A DNA stretch of 64,000 bases from assembly GCF_037948395.1 (NCBI RefSeq), contig NZ_CP149940.1:372001-436000 (forward strand). The letters are read 5' to 3'. Origin of the DNA: Serratia nevei (GTDB lineage: Bacteria; Pseudomonadota; Gammaproteobacteria; Enterobacterales; Enterobacteriaceae). The notes under the pieces are model-generated. The model was not told the origin of the DNA and did no database searches. It worked only from the letters and a program-made list of their open reading frames with translations. Shown here piece after piece: positions 41,226-53,130 of the stretch (the first letter of the stretch is position 1; each line of letters starts with the position of its first letter). A program made the translations under genes and the position numbers.

Positions 41226-43166
41226 TTGAGTGACATGGCGAAAAACCTAATTCTCTGGTTAGTCATCGCGGTAGTGTTGATGTCTGTATTCCAGAGCTTT
41301 GGGCCCAGCGAGTCGAATGGCCGTAGGGTGGATTACTCTACCTTCATGTCCGAACTGACCCAGGACCAGGTTCGCGAAGCGCGAATCAACGGACGTGAAA
41401 TTAACGTTACCAAGAAAGACAGTAACAAATACACGACCTACATCCCTGTCAACGATCCTAAGTTGCTGGATACGTTGTTAACGAAGAATGTGAAAGTGGT
41501 CGGCGAGCCGCCTGAAGAGCCGAGCCTGCTGGCTTCTATCTTTATCTCCTGGTTCCCGATGCTGTTGCTGATCGGGGTCTGGATCTTCTTTATGCGGCAA
41601 ATGCAGGGCGGCGGCGGCAAGGGCGCGATGTCCTTCGGCAAGAGCAAGGCCCGCATGCTGACGGAAGACCAGATCAAGACCACTTTCGCCGATGTCGCCG
41701 GTTGTGACGAAGCGAAAGAAGAGGTGAGCGAACTGGTGGAATACCTGCGCGAGCCGAGCCGTTTCCAGAAATTGGGCGGCAAGATCCCGAAAGGCGTGCT
41801 TATGGTTGGCCCGCCGGGGACCGGTAAAACGCTGCTGGCGAAAGCGATCGCCGGCGAAGCGAAGGTGCCGTTCTTCACCATTTCCGGTTCTGACTTCGTC
41901 GAAATGTTCGTCGGTGTGGGTGCATCCCGCGTGCGCGACATGTTCGAACAAGCGAAGAAAGCCGCGCCGTGCATCATCTTCATCGATGAAATCGACGCCG
42001 TCGGCCGCCAGCGTGGCGCCGGCCTGGGTGGCGGTCACGATGAGCGCGAGCAGACTCTGAACCAGATGCTGGTTGAGATGGACGGTTTCGAAGGCAACGA
42101 AGGCATCATCGTCATCGCGGCCACCAACCGTCCTGACGTGCTTGACCCTGCGCTGCTGCGTCCGGGCCGCTTCGACCGTCAGGTCGTGGTCGGGCTGCCG
42201 GATGTGCGTGGCCGTGAGCAGATCCTGAAGGTGCACATGCGCCGCGTGCCGTTGGCTGCCGACATCGACGCCTCCGTCATTGCGCGCGGAACGCCGGGCT
42301 TCTCCGGTGCCGACCTGGCTAACCTGGTCAACGAAGCGGCGCTGTTCGCTGCCCGCGGCAACAAGCGCGTGGTGTCGATGGTGGAGTTCGAGAAAGCCAA
42401 AGACAAGATCATGATGGGTGCGGAACGTCGCTCCATGGTGATGACCGAAGCGCAGAAAGAGTCGACCGCGTATCACGAAGCGGGCCACGCCATCATTGGC
42501 CGCCTGGTTCCTGAACACGATCCGGTACACAAGGTGACGATCATTCCTCGTGGCCGTGCGCTCGGCGTGACCTTCTTCCTGCCGGAAGGGGATGCGATCA
42601 GCGCCAGCCGTCAGAAGCTGGAGAGCCAAATCTCCACTCTGTATGGCGGCCGTCTGGCGGAAGAGATCATCTACGGGCCGGAAAAAGTCTCTACCGGTGC
42701 GTCGAACGACATCAAAGTGGCGACCTCCATCGCCCGCAACATGGTGACCCAATGGGGCTTCTCCGAGAAGCTGGGGCCGCTGCTGTATGCGGAAGAAGAG
42801 GGCGAAGTGTTCCTGGGCCGTTCCGTGGCCAAGGCGAAGCACATGTCGGATGAAACCGCGCGCATCATCGACCAGGAAGTGAAGTCGCTGATCGAGCGTA
42901 ACTACACGCGTGCTCGCTCGCTGTTGATGGAAAACATGGACATCCTGCACTCGATGAAGGATGCGCTGATGAAGTACGAAACCATCGATGCGCCGCAGAT
43001 CGACGATCTGATGAACCGCAAAGACGTGCGTCCGCCGGCGGGTTGGGACGATGCGAACAAAGGCAACAGTTCCGACAACGGCGGCACCCCGAAAGCCCCG
43101 ACGCCGGTAGATGAGCCGCGCACCCCAACGCCGGGCAACACCATGTCCGAACAGCTCGACAAGTAA
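41226..43166 (+). CDS. ftsH: ATP-dependent zinc metalloprotease FtsH
   Basis: 646 residues. Two N-terminal transmembrane helices flank a small periplasmic domain (about 28-100). The AAA domain has Walker A GPPGTGKT (195-202), Walker B and SRH; the zinc site HEAGH is at 417-421. It degrades sigma-32, LpxC and unassembled membrane proteins. GATGAGG is 7 bases from the TTG at 41226 (MSDMAKNL); an ATG three codons later gives the MAKNL form known from E. coli protein, so both starts are plausible. Confidence 0.98.
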   Translation: MSDMAKNLILWLVIAVVLMSVFQSFGPSESNGRRVDYSTFMSELTQDQVREARINGREINVTKKDSNKYTTYIPVNDPKLLDTLLTKNVKVVGEPPEEPSLLASIFISWFPMLLLIGVWIFFMRQMQGGGGKGAMSFGKSKARMLTEDQIKTTFADVAGCDEAKEEVSELVEYLREPSRFQKLGGKIPKGVLMVGPPGTGKTLLAKAIAGEAKVPFFTISGSDFVEMFVGVGASRVRDMFEQAKKAAPCIIFIDEIDAVGRQRGAGLGGGHDEREQTLNQMLVEMDGFEGNEGIIVIAATNRPDVLDPALLRPGRFDRQVVVGLPDVRGREQILKVHMRRVPLAADIDASVIARGTPGFSGADLANLVNEAALFAARGNKRVVSMVEFEKAKDKIMMGAERRSMVMTEAQKESTAYHEAGHAIIGRLVPEHDPVHKVTIIPRGRALGVTFFLPEGDAISASRQKLESQISTLYGGRLAEEIIYGPEKVSTGASNDIKVATSIARNMVTQWGFSEKLGPLLYAEEEGEVFLGRSVAKAKHMSDETARIIDQEVKSLIERNYTRARSLLMENMDILHSMKDALMKYETIDAPQIDDLMNRKDVRPPAGWDDANKGNSSDNGGTPKAPTPVDEPRTPTPGNTMSEQLDK

Positions 43167-43187
43167 CAGCGGCTGTGTAATAACATC

Positions 43188-43214
43188 AAACCCCGGTACG
43201 CCGGGGTTTTTTTT
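43188..43214 (+). terminator. Intrinsic terminator after ftsH
   Basis: Stem AAACCCCGG / CCGGGGTTT with a short loop and nine T, 50 bases before folP. Confidence 0.88.
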
Positions 43215-43258
43215 TGCCCGGCGGGCAGTGAACCAGGCAACAGTAAGGTGGACCAACC

Positions 43259-44095
43259 ATGCAGTTAACCGTGCGCGACATGACGCTCAACCTCTCCCAT
43301 CCGCAGGTGATGGGTATCCTCAACGTGACGCCGGATTCGTTTTCCGACGGCGGCCGCCACAACACGCTGAACCAGGCGCTGCTGCACGCGCATGCGCTGA
43401 TTTCGGCCGGTGCCACGATGATCGACATCGGCGGTGAATCGACCCGGCCGGGGGCGGCGGAGGTGAGTGAAGAGGAAGAATTGGAACGGGTCGTGCCGGT
43501 GGTGGAAGCGCTGGCGCAACGCTTCGAAGTCTTCATCTCGGTCGATACCTCGAAAGCGGGCGTGATCCGCGAATCGGCACACGCCGGCGCACACCTGATC
43601 AACGACATTCGCTCGCTGCAGGAGCCAGGTGCTCTTGCGGCGGCGGCGGAAAGCGGCCTGCCGGTTTGCCTGATGCACATGCAAGGGCAGCCACGCACCA
43701 TGCAGCAGGCACCGCACTACGACGATCTGATCGCCGACGTTCAGGCGTTTTTCGAGCACCATATTCGGCGCTGCAACGAGGCGGGGATAACAAATCAGAA
43801 ATTGCTGCTCGACCCAGGCTTCGGTTTCGGTAAAAATTTGGCGCACAACTATCAGCTTCTGGCACGGTTGTCGGAGTTTCATCATTTCGGTTTGCCGCTG
43901 TTAGTCGGCATGTCGCGCAAATCGATGATAGGACAACTGCTGAACGTACCGCCGGATCAACGGGTTATCGGCAGCGTGGCCTGCGCGGTAATTGCGGCGA
44001 TGCAGGGCGCGCAGATTGTCAGAGTGCATGACGTTAAAGAAACCGTCGAGGCGATGCGTGTCGTCGAGGCAACACTTTCAGCTAAGGGACAGTAG
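43259..44095 (+). CDS. folP: Dihydropteroate synthase
   Basis: 278 residues (E. coli 282). Condenses p-aminobenzoate with the pterin pyrophosphate; the sulfonamide target. Signatures are [24 protein letters not shown] and GMSRKSMIG, all intact. Four bases separate its stop from glmM. Confidence 0.97.
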   Translation: MQLTVRDMTLNLSHPQVMGILNVTPDSFSDGGRHNTLNQALLHAHALISAGATMIDIGGESTRPGAAEVSEEEELERVVPVVEALAQRFEVFISVDTSKAGVIRESAHAGAHLINDIRSLQEPGALAAAAESGLPVCLMHMQGQPRTMQQAPHYDDLIADVQAFFEHHIRRCNEAGITNQKLLLDPGFGFGKNLAHNYQLLARLSEFHHFGLPLLVGMSRKSMIGQLLNVPPDQRVIGSVACAVIAAMQGAQIVRVHDVKETVEAMRVVEATLSAKGQ

Positions 44096-44099
44096 AGAC

Positions 44100-45437
44100 A
44101 TGAGCGAGCGCAAATATTTTGGCACCGACGGCATCCGTGGCAAGGTCGGGGACAGCCCCATCACGCCGGACTTCGTGCTGAAGCTGGGCTGGGCGGCGGG
44201 TAAAGTGCTGGCGCGTCACGGTTCGCGCAAAATCATCATCGGTAAGGACACGCGCATCTCCGGTTATATGCTGGAGTCCGCGCTGGAGGCCGGCCTGGCG
44301 GCCGCAGGATTGTCCGCCTCCTTCACCGGGCCGATGCCCACCCCGGCGGTGGCTTATCTGACGCGCACCTTCCGCGCCGAAGCCGGCATCGTCATCTCCG
44401 CGTCGCATAACCCGTTTTATGACAACGGCATCAAGTTCTTCTCGATCGACGGCGCCAAGCTGCCGGACAACGTCGAAGAAGCGATCGAAGCCGAGATGGA
44501 AAAGCCGCTGACCTGCGTGGAGTCCGCCGAGCTGGGTAAAGCCAGCCGCATCATCGACGCCGCCGGCCGCTACATCGAATTTTGCAAAGGCACCTTCCCG
44601 AGCGAGCTGAGCCTGAAGGGGCTGAAAATCGTGGTTGACTGCGCCAACGGGGCGACTTACCACATCGCGCCGAGCGTGCTGCGCGAGCTGGGCGCCACGG
44701 TGATCGCCATCGGCGTTGAGCCGGACGGCATGAACATCAACGAAAAATGCGGCGCTACCGACGTGCGTCAGCTGCAGGAGCGCGTACTCAAGGAAAAAGC
44801 GCACGTGGGCCTGGCGTTCGACGGCGACGGCGATCGCGTGATGATGGTGGACCATCTGGGCAACAAGGTGGACGGCGATCAGATCCTGTACATCATCGCC
44901 CGTGAAGGCCTGCGTCAGGGCCAGCTGCGCGGCGGCGCAGTCGGCACCCTGATGAGCAATATGGGACTGGAGCTGGCGCTGAAACAGCTGGGCATTCCGT
45001 TCGCTCGCGCCAAAGTGGGCGACCGTTACGTGCTGGAGAAGCTGCAGGAGCTGGGCTGGCGCATCGGTGCGGAAAACTCCGGCCATGTGATCCTGCTGGA
45101 CAAAACCACCACCGGCGACGGCATCGTGGCCGGGCTGCAGGTGCTGACCGCCATGGTGCGCAACCACATGAGCCTGCATGACCTGTGCAGCGGCATGAAG
45201 CTGCTGCCGCAGATCCTGGTCAACGTGCGCTTCGCCGGCGATCACAACCCGCTGGAGTCCGACGCGGTGCGTAAAGTCACCGAGCAGGTGGAAGCCGAAC
45301 TGGCCGGCCGCGGCCGGGTGCTGCTGCGCAAATCGGGCACCGAACCGCTGATCCGCGTGATGGTGGAAGGCGAGGACGAACAGCAGGTGACCGCGCTGGC
45401 GCATCGCATCGCCGACGCGGTGAAATCCGCTGGTTAA
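44100..45437 (+). CDS. glmM: Phosphoglucosamine mutase
   Basis: 445 residues, the exact E. coli length. Converts glucosamine-6-phosphate to glucosamine-1-phosphate for UDP-GlcNAc, feeding peptidoglycan and LPS. The active-site phosphoserine lies in ISASHNP, the metal loop is DGDGDR, and the phosphate-binding C-terminal loop is [11 protein letters not shown]. The frame extends to 43992 inside folP, but [11 protein letters not shown] is the family start. Confidence 0.98.
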   Translation: MSERKYFGTDGIRGKVGDSPITPDFVLKLGWAAGKVLARHGSRKIIIGKDTRISGYMLESALEAGLAAAGLSASFTGPMPTPAVAYLTRTFRAEAGIVISASHNPFYDNGIKFFSIDGAKLPDNVEEAIEAEMEKPLTCVESAELGKASRIIDAAGRYIEFCKGTFPSELSLKGLKIVVDCANGATYHIAPSVLRELGATVIAIGVEPDGMNINEKCGATDVRQLQERVLKEKAHVGLAFDGDGDRVMMVDHLGNKVDGDQILYIIAREGLRQGQLRGGAVGTLMSNMGLELALKQLGIPFARAKVGDRYVLEKLQELGWRIGAENSGHVILLDKTTTGDGIVAGLQVLTAMVRNHMSLHDLCSGMKLLPQILVNVRFAGDHNPLESDAVRKVTEQVEAELAGRGRVLLRKSGTEPLIRVMVEGEDEQQVTALAHRIADAVKSAG

Positions 45438-45657
45438 AACAGACAGTTAGCCGCCGGGCTCGGCAAAGCTGAGCCCGGAGAGGCGATTGTTGGCGTTTTT
45501 TTCCGCAAACGCGCCGGCGGCTGCAAATTGCCCTTGCGCGGGTTGGCGGCTTTGGTTAGTATTCACACCCGCTTCAGTAGGCAGTTTATAAAAACGCCTG
45601 CTTGATGAGTGTGAAGCATTTGGCATGCGGTGAGGCCGCAAGGATACGGGTACTACT

Positions 45658-45993
45658 ATGTACGAAGCTCTTCTGGTAATTTTCCTGCTGATCTCAATCG
45701 GGCTGGTCGCTCTGATTATGCTGCAGCAAGGTAAAGGCGCTGATATGGGAGCCTCTTTCGGAGCAGGTGCATCAGGCACGTTGTTCGGTTCGAGTGGTTC
45801 CGGTAACTTTATGACCCGCATGACTGCTGTGCTGGCGACGCTGTTCTTCGTCATCAGCCTGATTCTGGGCAACCTCAGCAGCAACCAAAGCAAGAAAGGC
45901 AGCGAGTGGGAAAACCTGGGTCAGCCAGTGAAAACTGAGCAGACAACCGCGCCGGCAGCACCTGCCAAGCCGAGCAGCGATATCCCGCAGTAA
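45658..45993 (+). CDS. secG: Protein-export membrane protein SecG
   Basis: 111 residues (E. coli 110). Two transmembrane helices (about 3-23 and 55-75) separated by the conserved LQQGKGADMGASFGAG, and a polar Ala/Pro-rich tail. Auxiliary subunit of SecYEG. tRNA-Leu follows, as in E. coli. Confidence 0.97.
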   Translation: MYEALLVIFLLISIGLVALIMLQQGKGADMGASFGAGASGTLFGSSGSGNFMTRMTAVLATLFFVISLILGNLSSNQSKKGSEWENLGQPVKTEQTTAPAAPAKPSSDIPQ

Positions 45994-46063
45994 GCCGCAA
46001 CAAAGTTTGAAAACGGTGGTTGTGAACTCGAAAGAACAACGGCCGTTAGCAGTAAGAATCAGT

Positions 46064-46150
46064 ACCGAGGTGGTGGAATTGGTAGACACGCTACCTTGAG
46101 GTGGTAGTGCCCTAACGGGCTTGTGGGTTCGAGTCCCATCCTCGGTACCA
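46064..46150 (+). tRNA. leuU: tRNA-Leu (GAG)
   Basis: 87 bases with encoded CCA. The acceptor stem pairs ACCGAGG with CCTCGGT; the anticodon loop TTGAGGT (46096-46102) is held by CTACC/GGTAG and gives anticodon GAG at 46098-46100. A long variable arm (TGCCCTAACGGGC) and GGTTCGAGTCC T-loop confirm a class II leucine tRNA. Same place as E. coli leuU. Confidence 0.98.
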
Positions 46151-46210
46151 AATCCCAGAGATAACTTGCAATTTTGCGATTATCGGCGTAGTATTTGCCA
46201 CGTTTTCGGA

Positions 46211-46287
<77 letters not shown>

Positions 46288-46386
46288 CTTTCCTTTAAGT
46301 GTTTATTTTCAAATACACTTTTCGATTGAAACCCGCTTTTCTCGATCAACATTTGAAAATGACACTTGCTCGAAAGTTGTACCGAG

Positions 46387-46488
46387 GCCGCCTAGCGGCA
46401 AACAGGGTCCAGTTGCATAAAGCCCCGATTTTTCGGGGTTTTTTGTTATTTGGCAACAGAAGCACTGGGCTATTTAGCCCTTTTTTTA
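46387..46488 (+). promoter_or_regulatory. rimP leader with tandem terminator-like hairpins
   Basis: Three hairpins in series: GCCGC-CTA-GCGGC (46387-46399); CCCCGA-TTTT-TCGGGG followed by TTTTTT (46423-46444); GGGCT-ATTT-AGCCC followed by seven T (46467-46487). The last ends 17 bases before rimP. This fits the conserved enterobacterial rimP leader, where termination and NusA-dependent control are expected between metY and the nusA operon. Confidence 0.75.
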
Positions 46489-46504
46489 TGTCTTGGGGGT
46501 GGGC

Positions 46505-46957
46505 TTGTCCACATTAGAGCAACAGTTAACAGAGATGCTTTCGGCACCGGTAGAAGCGTTGGGCTTTGAGCTTGTAGGCATCGAATTCATTCGTGCGCGC
46601 CAATCGACGCTCCGCATCTATATTGATAGTGATAACGGCATCAATGTTGATGATTGCGCTGATGTCAGCCACCAGGTCAGCGCTGTATTGGACGTCGAAG
46701 ATCCAATCACGGTCGCTTACAACTTGGAAGTCTCCTCTCCTGGCCTTGATCGCCCGATGTTCACCGCTGAGCACTATACGCGTTTCCTCGGTGAAGAAGT
46801 CAGCCTGGTCCTGCGCATGGCGGTACAAAACCGTCGCAAGTGGCAGGGTATTATCAAGTCTGTCGAAGGCGAGATGATCACGGTTACTGTGGAAGGGAAA
46901 GATGAAGTGTTCGCGCTGAGCAACATCCAGAAAGCGAACCTGGTACCCCACTTTTAA
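46505..46957 (+). CDS. rimP: Ribosome maturation factor RimP
   Basis: 150 residues from a TTG start, the same start codon and length as E. coli. A GGGGGTGGGC run gives the ribosome-binding site. Assists 30S maturation near S12. Conserved segments are [17 protein letters not shown] and [10 protein letters not shown]. Heads rimP-nusA-infB-rbfA-truB. Confidence 0.96.
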   Translation: MSTLEQQLTEMLSAPVEALGFELVGIEFIRARQSTLRIYIDSDNGINVDDCADVSHQVSAVLDVEDPITVAYNLEVSSPGLDRPMFTAEHYTRFLGEEVSLVLRMAVQNRRKWQGIIKSVEGEMITVTVEGKDEVFALSNIQKANLVPHF

Positions 46958-46978
46958 AGTTTGGAAGAGGCAACTAGG

Positions 46979-48487
46979 ATGAACAAAGAGATTCTGGCTG
47001 TTGTTGAAGCAGTTTCCAATGAAAAATCCCTTCCGCGCGAGAAGATTTTCGAAGCGCTGGAAACTGCATTAGCCACCGCAACCAAGAAAAAATACGAGCA
47101 GGAAATCGACGTGCGCGTCAGCATTGACCGCAGAACCGGCGATTTCGATACCTTCCGCCGTTGGGTCGCCGTAGATGAAGTGACTCAGCCAACGCGTGAA
47201 ATCACGCTGGAAGCCGCTCAGTTTGAAGACCCGAGCATCGAGCTCGGCGGCTACGTCGAAGATCAGATCGAGTCCGTGACCTTCGACCGTATCACCACCC
47301 AAACCGCCAAGCAGGTTATCGTGCAGAAAGTGCGCGAAGCCGAGCGTGCGATGGTGGTCGACGCTTTCCGTGAACACGAAGGTGAGATCGTCACCGGCGT
47401 GGTGAAGAAAGTGAACCGTGACAGCATCGCGCTGGATCTGGGCAACAACGCCGAAGCGGTGATTGGCCGTGAAGACATGCTGCCGCGCGAAAACTTCCGT
47501 CCGGGCGACCGCATTCGCGGCGTACTGTACGCCGTGCGTCCTGAAGCTCGCGGCGCGCAGCTGTTCGTCAGCCGTTCCAGCTCGGAAATGCTGAAAGAAC
47601 TGTTCCGCATCGAAGTGCCGGAAATCGGCGAAGAAGTGATCGAAATTAAAGCGGCAGCCCGCGATCCTGGCTCCCGCGCGAAAATTGCAGTGAAAACCAA
47701 CGACAAGCGCATCGACCCGGTCGGCGCCTGCGTAGGTATGCGCGGTGCGCGCGTTCAGGCCGTGTCGAGCGAGCTCGGCGGCGAACGCATCGACATCATC
47801 CTGTGGGATGATAACCCAGCGCAATTCGTCATCAACGCCATGGCGCCGGCCGACGTCGCGTCGATCGTGGTAGACGAAGATAACTGCACCATGGATATCG
47901 CCGTTGAAGCCAGCAACCTGGCGCAGGCGATCGGCCGTAACGGCCAAAACGTGCGTTTGGCTTCCCAGCTGCTGAAACAACACCGCGGCGACGATCGTTG
48001 GGAACTGAACGTGATGACGGCGGACGACCTGCAGGCCAAGCACCAGGCCGAGGCTCATGCCGCTATTGATACCTTCACCAAGTATCTTGATATCGACGAA
48101 GATTTCGCCACCGTACTGGTTGAAGAAGGCTTCTCCACGCTGGAAGAGCTGGCCTACGTGCCGATCAAAGAGCTGTTGGAAATCGACGGTCTGGATGAAG
48201 ATACGGTTGAAGCATTGCGCGAACGCGCCAAAGCTGCATTGACCACGCTGGCCCTGGCACAAGAAGAAAGCCTGGGCGACAACAAACCGGCCGACGATTT
48301 GCTCAACCTGCCGGGTCTTGAGCGCAGCATGGCCTTTAAACTGGCCGCGCGTGGGGTTTGTACGCTGGAAGATCTTGCCGAGCAGGGTGTTGACGATCTG
48401 GCTGATATTGAAGGGCTTAGCGACGAGCAAGCCGGTGAGCTGATCATGGCTGCACGCAATATCTGTTGGTTTGGCGACAACGCGTAA
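46979..48487 (+). CDS. nusA: Transcription termination/antitermination factor NusA
   Basis: 502 residues (E. coli 495). N-terminal RNA-polymerase-binding domain, S1 (about 135-200), KH1/KH2 (about 200-345, with [12 protein letters not shown] and [12 protein letters not shown]), and two C-terminal acidic repeats (AR1, AR2) ending in the [20 protein letters not shown] segment. Controls pausing, termination and antitermination. Start chosen at [10 protein letters not shown]. Confidence 0.97.
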   Translation: MNKEILAVVEAVSNEKSLPREKIFEALETALATATKKKYEQEIDVRVSIDRRTGDFDTFRRWVAVDEVTQPTREITLEAAQFEDPSIELGGYVEDQIESVTFDRITTQTAKQVIVQKVREAERAMVVDAFREHEGEIVTGVVKKVNRDSIALDLGNNAEAVIGREDMLPRENFRPGDRIRGVLYAVRPEARGAQLFVSRSSSEMLKELFRIEVPEIGEEVIEIKAAARDPGSRAKIAVKTNDKRIDPVGACVGMRGARVQAVSSELGGERIDIILWDDNPAQFVINAMAPADVASIVVDEDNCTMDIAVEASNLAQAIGRNGQNVRLASQLLKQHRGDDRWELNVMTADDLQAKHQAEAHAAIDTFTKYLDIDEDFATVLVEEGFSTLEELAYVPIKELLEIDGLDEDTVEALRERAKAALTTLALAQEESLGDNKPADDLLNLPGLERSMAFKLAARGVCTLEDLAEQGVDDLADIEGLSDEQAGELIMAARNICWFGDNA

Positions 48488-48510
48488 TAACTGTAGCAGG
48501 AAGGAACAGC

Positions 48511-51198
48511 ATGACGACAGATGTAACCGTAAAATCGCTGGCAGCAGAGATTCAGACTCCGGTTGATCGCCTGGTACAGCAGTTTGCTGATGCAGGGATC
48601 AACAAGTCCGAGTCGGACTCTGTTACCCAGCAAGAAAAAGAAACATTGCTGGCGCACCTGAACCGTGAACACGGCAGCGCGCCGGGTAAACTCACTTTGC
48701 AGCGCAAAACGCGCAGCACCTTGAATATCCCGAGCACCGGCGGTAAAAGTAAATCGGTGCAAATTGAGGTCCGCAAGAAACGCACTTATGTAAATCGCGA
48801 TACGCAGGAAGCCCAGTTGGCTGAAGCGGCAGAGCAGGCACAGCGTGAAGCGGAAGAGCAGGCACGGCGCGAAGCGGAAGAGCTCGCAAAACGCGAAGCG
48901 GAAGCGAAGCGCGCTGCCGAAGAGCAAGCCAAACGTGAGGCCGCGGAGATTGCTAAGCGTAATTCAGCGGAAAAAGAAAAAGTGACCAATCAACATACCG
49001 ACGAAATGACCAAGCCAGCTCAGGCGGAAAAAGCACGCCGTGAAGCCGAAGCCGCTGAACTGAAACGCAAAGCGGAAGAGGAAGTGCGCCGCAAGGTTGA
49101 AGAGGAAGCCAAGCGCGTGGCGGAAGAAGCCCGTCGCATGGCCGAAGAGAACGGCGAGAAGTGGGCCCAGGCAGACGCGGCAAGCGCCGCGGTTGAAAGC
49201 GCCGACTATCACGTGACCACCTCTCAGCACGCCCGTGCCGCAGAAGACGAGAACGACGCCAAAGTTGAAGGCGATCGTCGCAGCCGCACCCGCGGCGGCA
49301 AAGCCACCAAGCAGAAGAAAGGCAACAAGCTGTCCGAGTCCAAAGCGGACCGCGAAGAAGCGCGTGCCGTTACCCGTGGCGGTAAAGGCAAACGCAAGCC
49401 TAGCGCTCTGCAGCAGGGCTTCAACAAGCCGGCGCAGGTGGTTAACCGTGACGTGGTGATCGGCGAAACCATCACCGTGGCCGAGCTGGCCAACAAGATG
49501 GCGGTAAAAGGTTCTCAGGTCATCAAAGTGATGATGAAGCTGGGCGCCATGGCCACCATCAACCAGGTTATCGACCAGGAAACCGCACAGCTGGTTGCCG
49601 AAGAGATGGGCCACAAAGTTATCCTGCGTCGTGAAAACGAGCTGGAAGAAGCGCTGATGAGCGACCGTGATACGGGCGCTGCGGCCGAGCCGCGCGCGCC
49701 GGTCGTGACCATCATGGGCCACGTTGACCACGGTAAAACCTCTCTGCTGGACTACATCCGCTCCACCAAAGTGGCGGCGGGCGAAGCCGGCGGCATCACC
49801 CAGCACATCGGTGCCTACCACGTAGAAACCGAGAACGGCATGATCACCTTCCTGGATACCCCGGGCCACGCCGCGTTTACCTCGATGCGTGCTCGCGGTG
49901 CTCAGGCGACTGACATCGTGGTTCTGGTAGTGGCGGCCGACGACGGCGTGATGCCACAGACCATCGAAGCTATCCAGCACGCGAAAGCGGCGCAGGTGCC
50001 GTTGGTGGTTGCGGTGAACAAAATCGACAAGCCGGAAGCCGATCCGGACCGCGTTAAGCAGGAACTGTCTCAGTACGGCGTTATGCCGGAAGAGTGGGGC
50101 GGCGAAGCGCAGTTCGTCCACGTGTCCGCGAAAGCCGGTACCGGTATTGACGAGCTGCTGCAGGCTATCCTGCTGCAGGCCGAAGTGCTGGAGCTGAAAG
50201 CGGTTCGCAGCGGCATGGCGAGCGGCGTGGTGATCGAGTCCTTCCTGGATAAAGGCCGTGGCCCTGTGGCTACCGTGCTGGTTCAGGAAGGTACGCTGAA
50301 CAAGGGCGACATCGTCCTGTGCGGCTTCGAATACGGCCGTGTGCGTGCGATGCGTGACGAGCTGGGCCGTGAAGTGACCTCTGCCGGTCCGTCTATCCCT
50401 GTGGAAATCCTGGGTCTGTCCAGCGTGCCTGCAGCGGGTGATGAAGCGACCGTGGTGCGTGACGAGAAGAAAGCGCGTGAAGTGGCGCTGTACCGTCAGG
50501 GCAAGTTCCGCGAAGTCAAACTGGCGCGTCAGCAGAAGTCCAAGCTGGAAAACATGTTCGCCAATATGACCGACGGCGAAGTGTCCGAGCTGAACATTGT
50601 ACTGAAGTCCGACGTACAGGGTTCTTGCGAAGCGATCAGCGACTCGCTGCTGAAACTCTCCACCGACGAAGTGAAGGTGAAGATTGTCGGCTCCGGCGTA
50701 GGTGGTATCACCGAAACCGACGCGACGCTGGCTGCGGCTTCCAACGCCATCATCCTGGGCTTCAACGTGCGTGCCGACGCTTCTGCGCGCCGCGTAATCG
50801 AAGCGGAAAGCCTGGATCTGCGTTACTACTCCGTGATCTATAACCTGATCGACGAAGTGAAGCAGGCGATGAGCGGTATGCTGGCGCCGGAATACAAGCA
50901 GCAGATCATCGGCCTGGCCGAAGTGCGCGACGTGTTCAAATCGCCTAAGTTCGGCGCTATCGCCGGCTGTATGGTTACCGAAGGGACCATCAAGCGTCAC
51001 AACCCAATCCGCGTACTGCGCGACAACGTGGTTATCTATGAAGGCGAGCTGGAATCCCTGCGCCGCTTCAAAGATGACGTTAACGAAGTCCGTAACGGCA
51101 TGGAATGTGGTATCGGCGTTAAGAACTATAACGACGTGCGCGTCGGCGACATGATCGAAGTGTTCGAAATCATTGAGATCCAACGCACCATCGCTTAA
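48511..51198 (+). CDS. infB: Translation initiation factor IF-2
   Basis: 895 residues (E. coli 890). N-terminal subdomain 1-50, a long charged Ala/Glu/Lys/Arg helix (about 100-215), then the G domain with GHVDHGKT (403-410), DTPGHAAF and NKIDKPEAD, and C-terminal domains that bind fMet-tRNA. AGGAAGGAACAGC precedes the ATG. An internal GTG at codon 158 (48982) matches the E. coli IF2-beta start. Confidence 0.98.
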   Translation: MTTDVTVKSLAAEIQTPVDRLVQQFADAGINKSESDSVTQQEKETLLAHLNREHGSAPGKLTLQRKTRSTLNIPSTGGKSKSVQIEVRKKRTYVNRDTQEAQLAEAAEQAQREAEEQARREAEELAKREAEAKRAAEEQAKREAAEIAKRNSAEKEKVTNQHTDEMTKPAQAEKARREAEAAELKRKAEEEVRRKVEEEAKRVAEEARRMAEENGEKWAQADAASAAVESADYHVTTSQHARAAEDENDAKVEGDRRSRTRGGKATKQKKGNKLSESKADREEARAVTRGGKGKRKPSALQQGFNKPAQVVNRDVVIGETITVAELANKMAVKGSQVIKVMMKLGAMATINQVIDQETAQLVAEEMGHKVILRRENELEEALMSDRDTGAAAEPRAPVVTIMGHVDHGKTSLLDYIRSTKVAAGEAGGITQHIGAYHVETENGMITFLDTPGHAAFTSMRARGAQATDIVVLVVAADDGVMPQTIEAIQHAKAAQVPLVVAVNKIDKPEADPDRVKQELSQYGVMPEEWGGEAQFVHVSAKAGTGIDELLQAILLQAEVLELKAVRSGMASGVVIESFLDKGRGPVATVLVQEGTLNKGDIVLCGFEYGRVRAMRDELGREVTSAGPSIPVEILGLSSVPAAGDEATVVRDEKKAREVALYRQGKFREVKLARQQKSKLENMFANMTDGEVSELNIVLKSDVQGSCEAISDSLLKLSTDEVKVKIVGSGVGGITETDATLAAASNAIILGFNVRADASARRVIEAESLDLRYYSVIYNLIDEVKQAMSGMLAPEYKQQIIGLAEVRDVFKSPKFGAIAGCMVTEGTIKRHNPIRVLRDNVVIYEGELESLRRFKDDVNEVRNGMECGIGVKNYNDVRVGDMIEVFEIIEIQRTIA

Positions 51199-51226
51199 CG
51201 ATTGCACATCTGCTTATATCTGTTTA

Positions 51227-51248
51227 CGGGGGGCCTTTGTGCCCCCCG
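51227..51248 (+). promoter_or_regulatory. Hairpin between infB and rbfA
   Basis: Stem CGGGGGGC / GCCCCCCG with a 6-base loop, then ATTTGTC; no T-run, so it is more likely an mRNA processing or stability element than a terminator. Confidence 0.5.
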
Positions 51249-51268
51249 ATTTGTCTGGAGAATCCAAA

Positions 51269-51679
51269 ATGGCAAAAGAATTCAGCCGCGGTCAACGCGT
51301 GGCGCAAGAGATGCAGAAAGAGATTGCGATCATTCTGCAGCGTGAAGTGAAAGATCCGCGCGTCGGCATGGCGACCGTTTCCGGCGTGGAAGTGTCCCGA
51401 GACCTGGCGTATGCCAAGGTTTACGTCACCTTCCTGAACGTGCTGACCGAGAACCACGATCCGGATCTGGTCACCAACGGCATTAAAGCGTTGCAGGACG
51501 CTTCCGGCTACATCCGCACCCTGCTGGGCAAAGCGATGCGCCTGCGCGTGGTGCCGGAGTTGACCTTCGCCTACGACAACTCCCTGGTGGAAGGCATGCG
51601 CATGTCCAACCTGGTGACCAACGTGGTGAAGAACGACGCCGAGCGCCGTTCCGCCTCAGGCGATGACAAGGAGGATTAA
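51269..51679 (+). CDS. rbfA: Ribosome-binding factor A
   Basis: 136 residues (E. coli 133), a single type-II KH domain that binds 30S and helps 16S 5'-end maturation; a cold-shock protein. Starts [16 protein letters not shown]; a frame opening at 51173 inside infB lacks similarity. Its TAA shares one base with the truB ATG. Confidence 0.97.
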   Translation: MAKEFSRGQRVAQEMQKEIAIILQREVKDPRVGMATVSGVEVSRDLAYAKVYVTFLNVLTENHDPDLVTNGIKALQDASGYIRTLLGKAMRLRVVPELTFAYDNSLVEGMRMSNLVTNVVKNDAERRSASGDDKED

Positions 51680-52623
51680 TGAGTCGCCCTCGTCGCCGCG
51701 GCCGTGATATCCACGGCGTGCTGTTGCTGGACAAGCCGCAAGGCTTGTCATCCAACGATGCGCTGCAAAAAGTAAAACGCCTGTACAACGCGAACCGGGC
51801 GGGCCATACCGGCGCGCTCGATCCGTTGGCGACCGGCATGCTGCCTATCTGCCTGGGCGAAGCGACCAAGTTTTCGCAATACCTGCTCGATTCCGACAAG
51901 CGTTATCGGGTGATTGCCAAGCTGGGGCAGCGCACCGATACCTCCGACGCCGACGGCCAGATCGTGCAGGTGCGCCCGGTGAATTTTACCCAGGCGCAGC
52001 TCGACGCGGCGCTGGACACCTTCCGCGGCGATATCCAGCAGGTGCCGTCGATGTATTCGGCGCTGAAATACCAAGGCAAGAAACTCTACGAGTATGCGCG
52101 CCAGGGGATTGAAGTGCCGCGCGAAGCGCGCAGCATCACGGTGTACGAGCTGCAGTTTATCCGCTGGGAAGGGGATGAGTTGGAGTTGGAGATCCACTGC
52201 TCGAAAGGTACCTACATCCGCACCATCACCGACGATCTCGGCGAGCTGCTGGGCTGCGGCGCGCACGTGATCTATCTGCGCCGCCTGCAGGTGGCGACTT
52301 ATCCGATCGCGCGCATGGTGACGCTGGAACAGCTGAACGCTTTGCTGGCACAGGCGCAGGAACAAGACATCGCACCCGGCGAACTGCTCGATCCGCTGCT
52401 GATGCCGATGGACAGCCCGGTTGAGAACTATCCGGAAGTGAATTTGCTGCCGGTGGTGGCGGGCTACGTCAAACAGGGGCAACCGGTGCAAGTGGCCGGC
52501 GCGCCGGCTTCCGGCCTGGTGCGTATCACCGAGGGTGAAGAGCGAAAATTCATCGGCGTTGGTGACATCGCCGAGGACGGTCGTGTGGCGCCGCGCCGCC
52601 TGGTGGTCGAGCATTTCGACTGA
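51679..52623 (+). CDS. truB: tRNA pseudouridine(55) synthase TruB
   Basis: 314 residues (E. coli 314). Catalytic Asp48 in [30 protein letters not shown] and [14 protein letters not shown] motifs follow, and a PUA-like C-terminal domain. Makes psi55 in tRNAs and acts as a tRNA chaperone. Translationally coupled to rbfA. Confidence 0.97.
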   Translation: MSRPRRRGRDIHGVLLLDKPQGLSSNDALQKVKRLYNANRAGHTGALDPLATGMLPICLGEATKFSQYLLDSDKRYRVIAKLGQRTDTSDADGQIVQVRPVNFTQAQLDAALDTFRGDIQQVPSMYSALKYQGKKLYEYARQGIEVPREARSITVYELQFIRWEGDELELEIHCSKGTYIRTITDDLGELLGCGAHVIYLRRLQVATYPIARMVTLEQLNALLAQAQEQDIAPGELLDPLLMPMDSPVENYPEVNLLPVVAGYVKQGQPVQVAGAPASGLVRITEGEERKFIGVGDIAEDGRVAPRRLVVEHFD

Positions 52624-52675
52624 CGGCGGGGCACTGCGTCGCCTTGCGATCGCACTGCGCTAAGAGTAGAATGGC

Positions 52676-52790
52676 GCAGCTTATGCATTGGGTTGCTGAA
52701 TTAGAGATCGGCGCCTGTTTTTATTATCTATAATCTGGAGTATTACAATGTCTCTAAGTGTTGAAGCTAAAGCTCAAATCGTAGCTGATT
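52676..52790 (+). promoter_or_regulatory. S15 autoregulatory leader region
   Basis: The rpsO leader and first codons correspond to the region that folds into the S15-binding pseudoknot in E. coli, where S15 traps the initiating ribosome. GGTTGCTGAATTAGAGATCG and the TCTGGAG site before the ATG resemble that leader. I did not verify the fold. Confidence 0.5.
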
Positions 52791-53017
52791 TCGGTCGTGG
52801 TACTAACGACAGCGGTTCTACCGAAGTTCAGGTTGCCCTGCTGACTGCGCAGATCAACCATCTGCAAGGCCACTTCTCCGAGCACAAAAAAGATCACCAC
52901 AGCCGTCGTGGTCTGCTGCGTATGGTTTCTCAGCGTCGTAAGCTGCTGGACTACCTGAAGCGTAAAGATGTAGCACGTTACACCAGCCTGATCGAGCGTC
53001 TGGGTCTGCGTCGCTAA
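52748..53017 (+). CDS. rpsO: 30S ribosomal protein S15
   Basis: 89 residues, the exact family length, starting [18 protein letters not shown] and ending [11 protein letters not shown]. Primary 16S-binding protein of the platform. A terminator separates it from pnp, with read-through in E. coli. Confidence 0.98.
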   Translation: MSLSVEAKAQIVADFGRGTNDSGSTEVQVALLTAQINHLQGHFSEHKKDHHSRRGLLRMVSQRRKLLDYLKRKDVARYTSLIERLGLRR

Positions 53018-53034
53018 TCTAGCAAGTTTCAGTG

Positions 53035-53063
53035 GAAAGGGGCCTATTTTGGCCCCTTTCTTC
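53035..53063 (+). terminator. Intrinsic terminator after rpsO
   Basis: Perfect 10-bp stem GAAAGGGGCC / GGCCCCTTTC with loop TATTTT, then TTCT. Confidence 0.88.
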
Positions 53064-53130
53064 TAGGAAGCATAAGCAAATCAGGTTAATGTATTACTGA
53101 TGTTTCCAAACAGGTTCTTCCGTTACAGAG

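Noticed and set aside
45454..45478. Hairpin CCGGGCTC / GAGCCCGG after glmM as a terminator
   Set aside because: A good 8-bp stem, but no T-tract follows; kept as an unexplained hairpin, not a terminator.
48964..51207. 747-codon minus-strand frame antisense to infB
   Set aside because: Shadow of the infB gene; no credible start site and no recognisable family.
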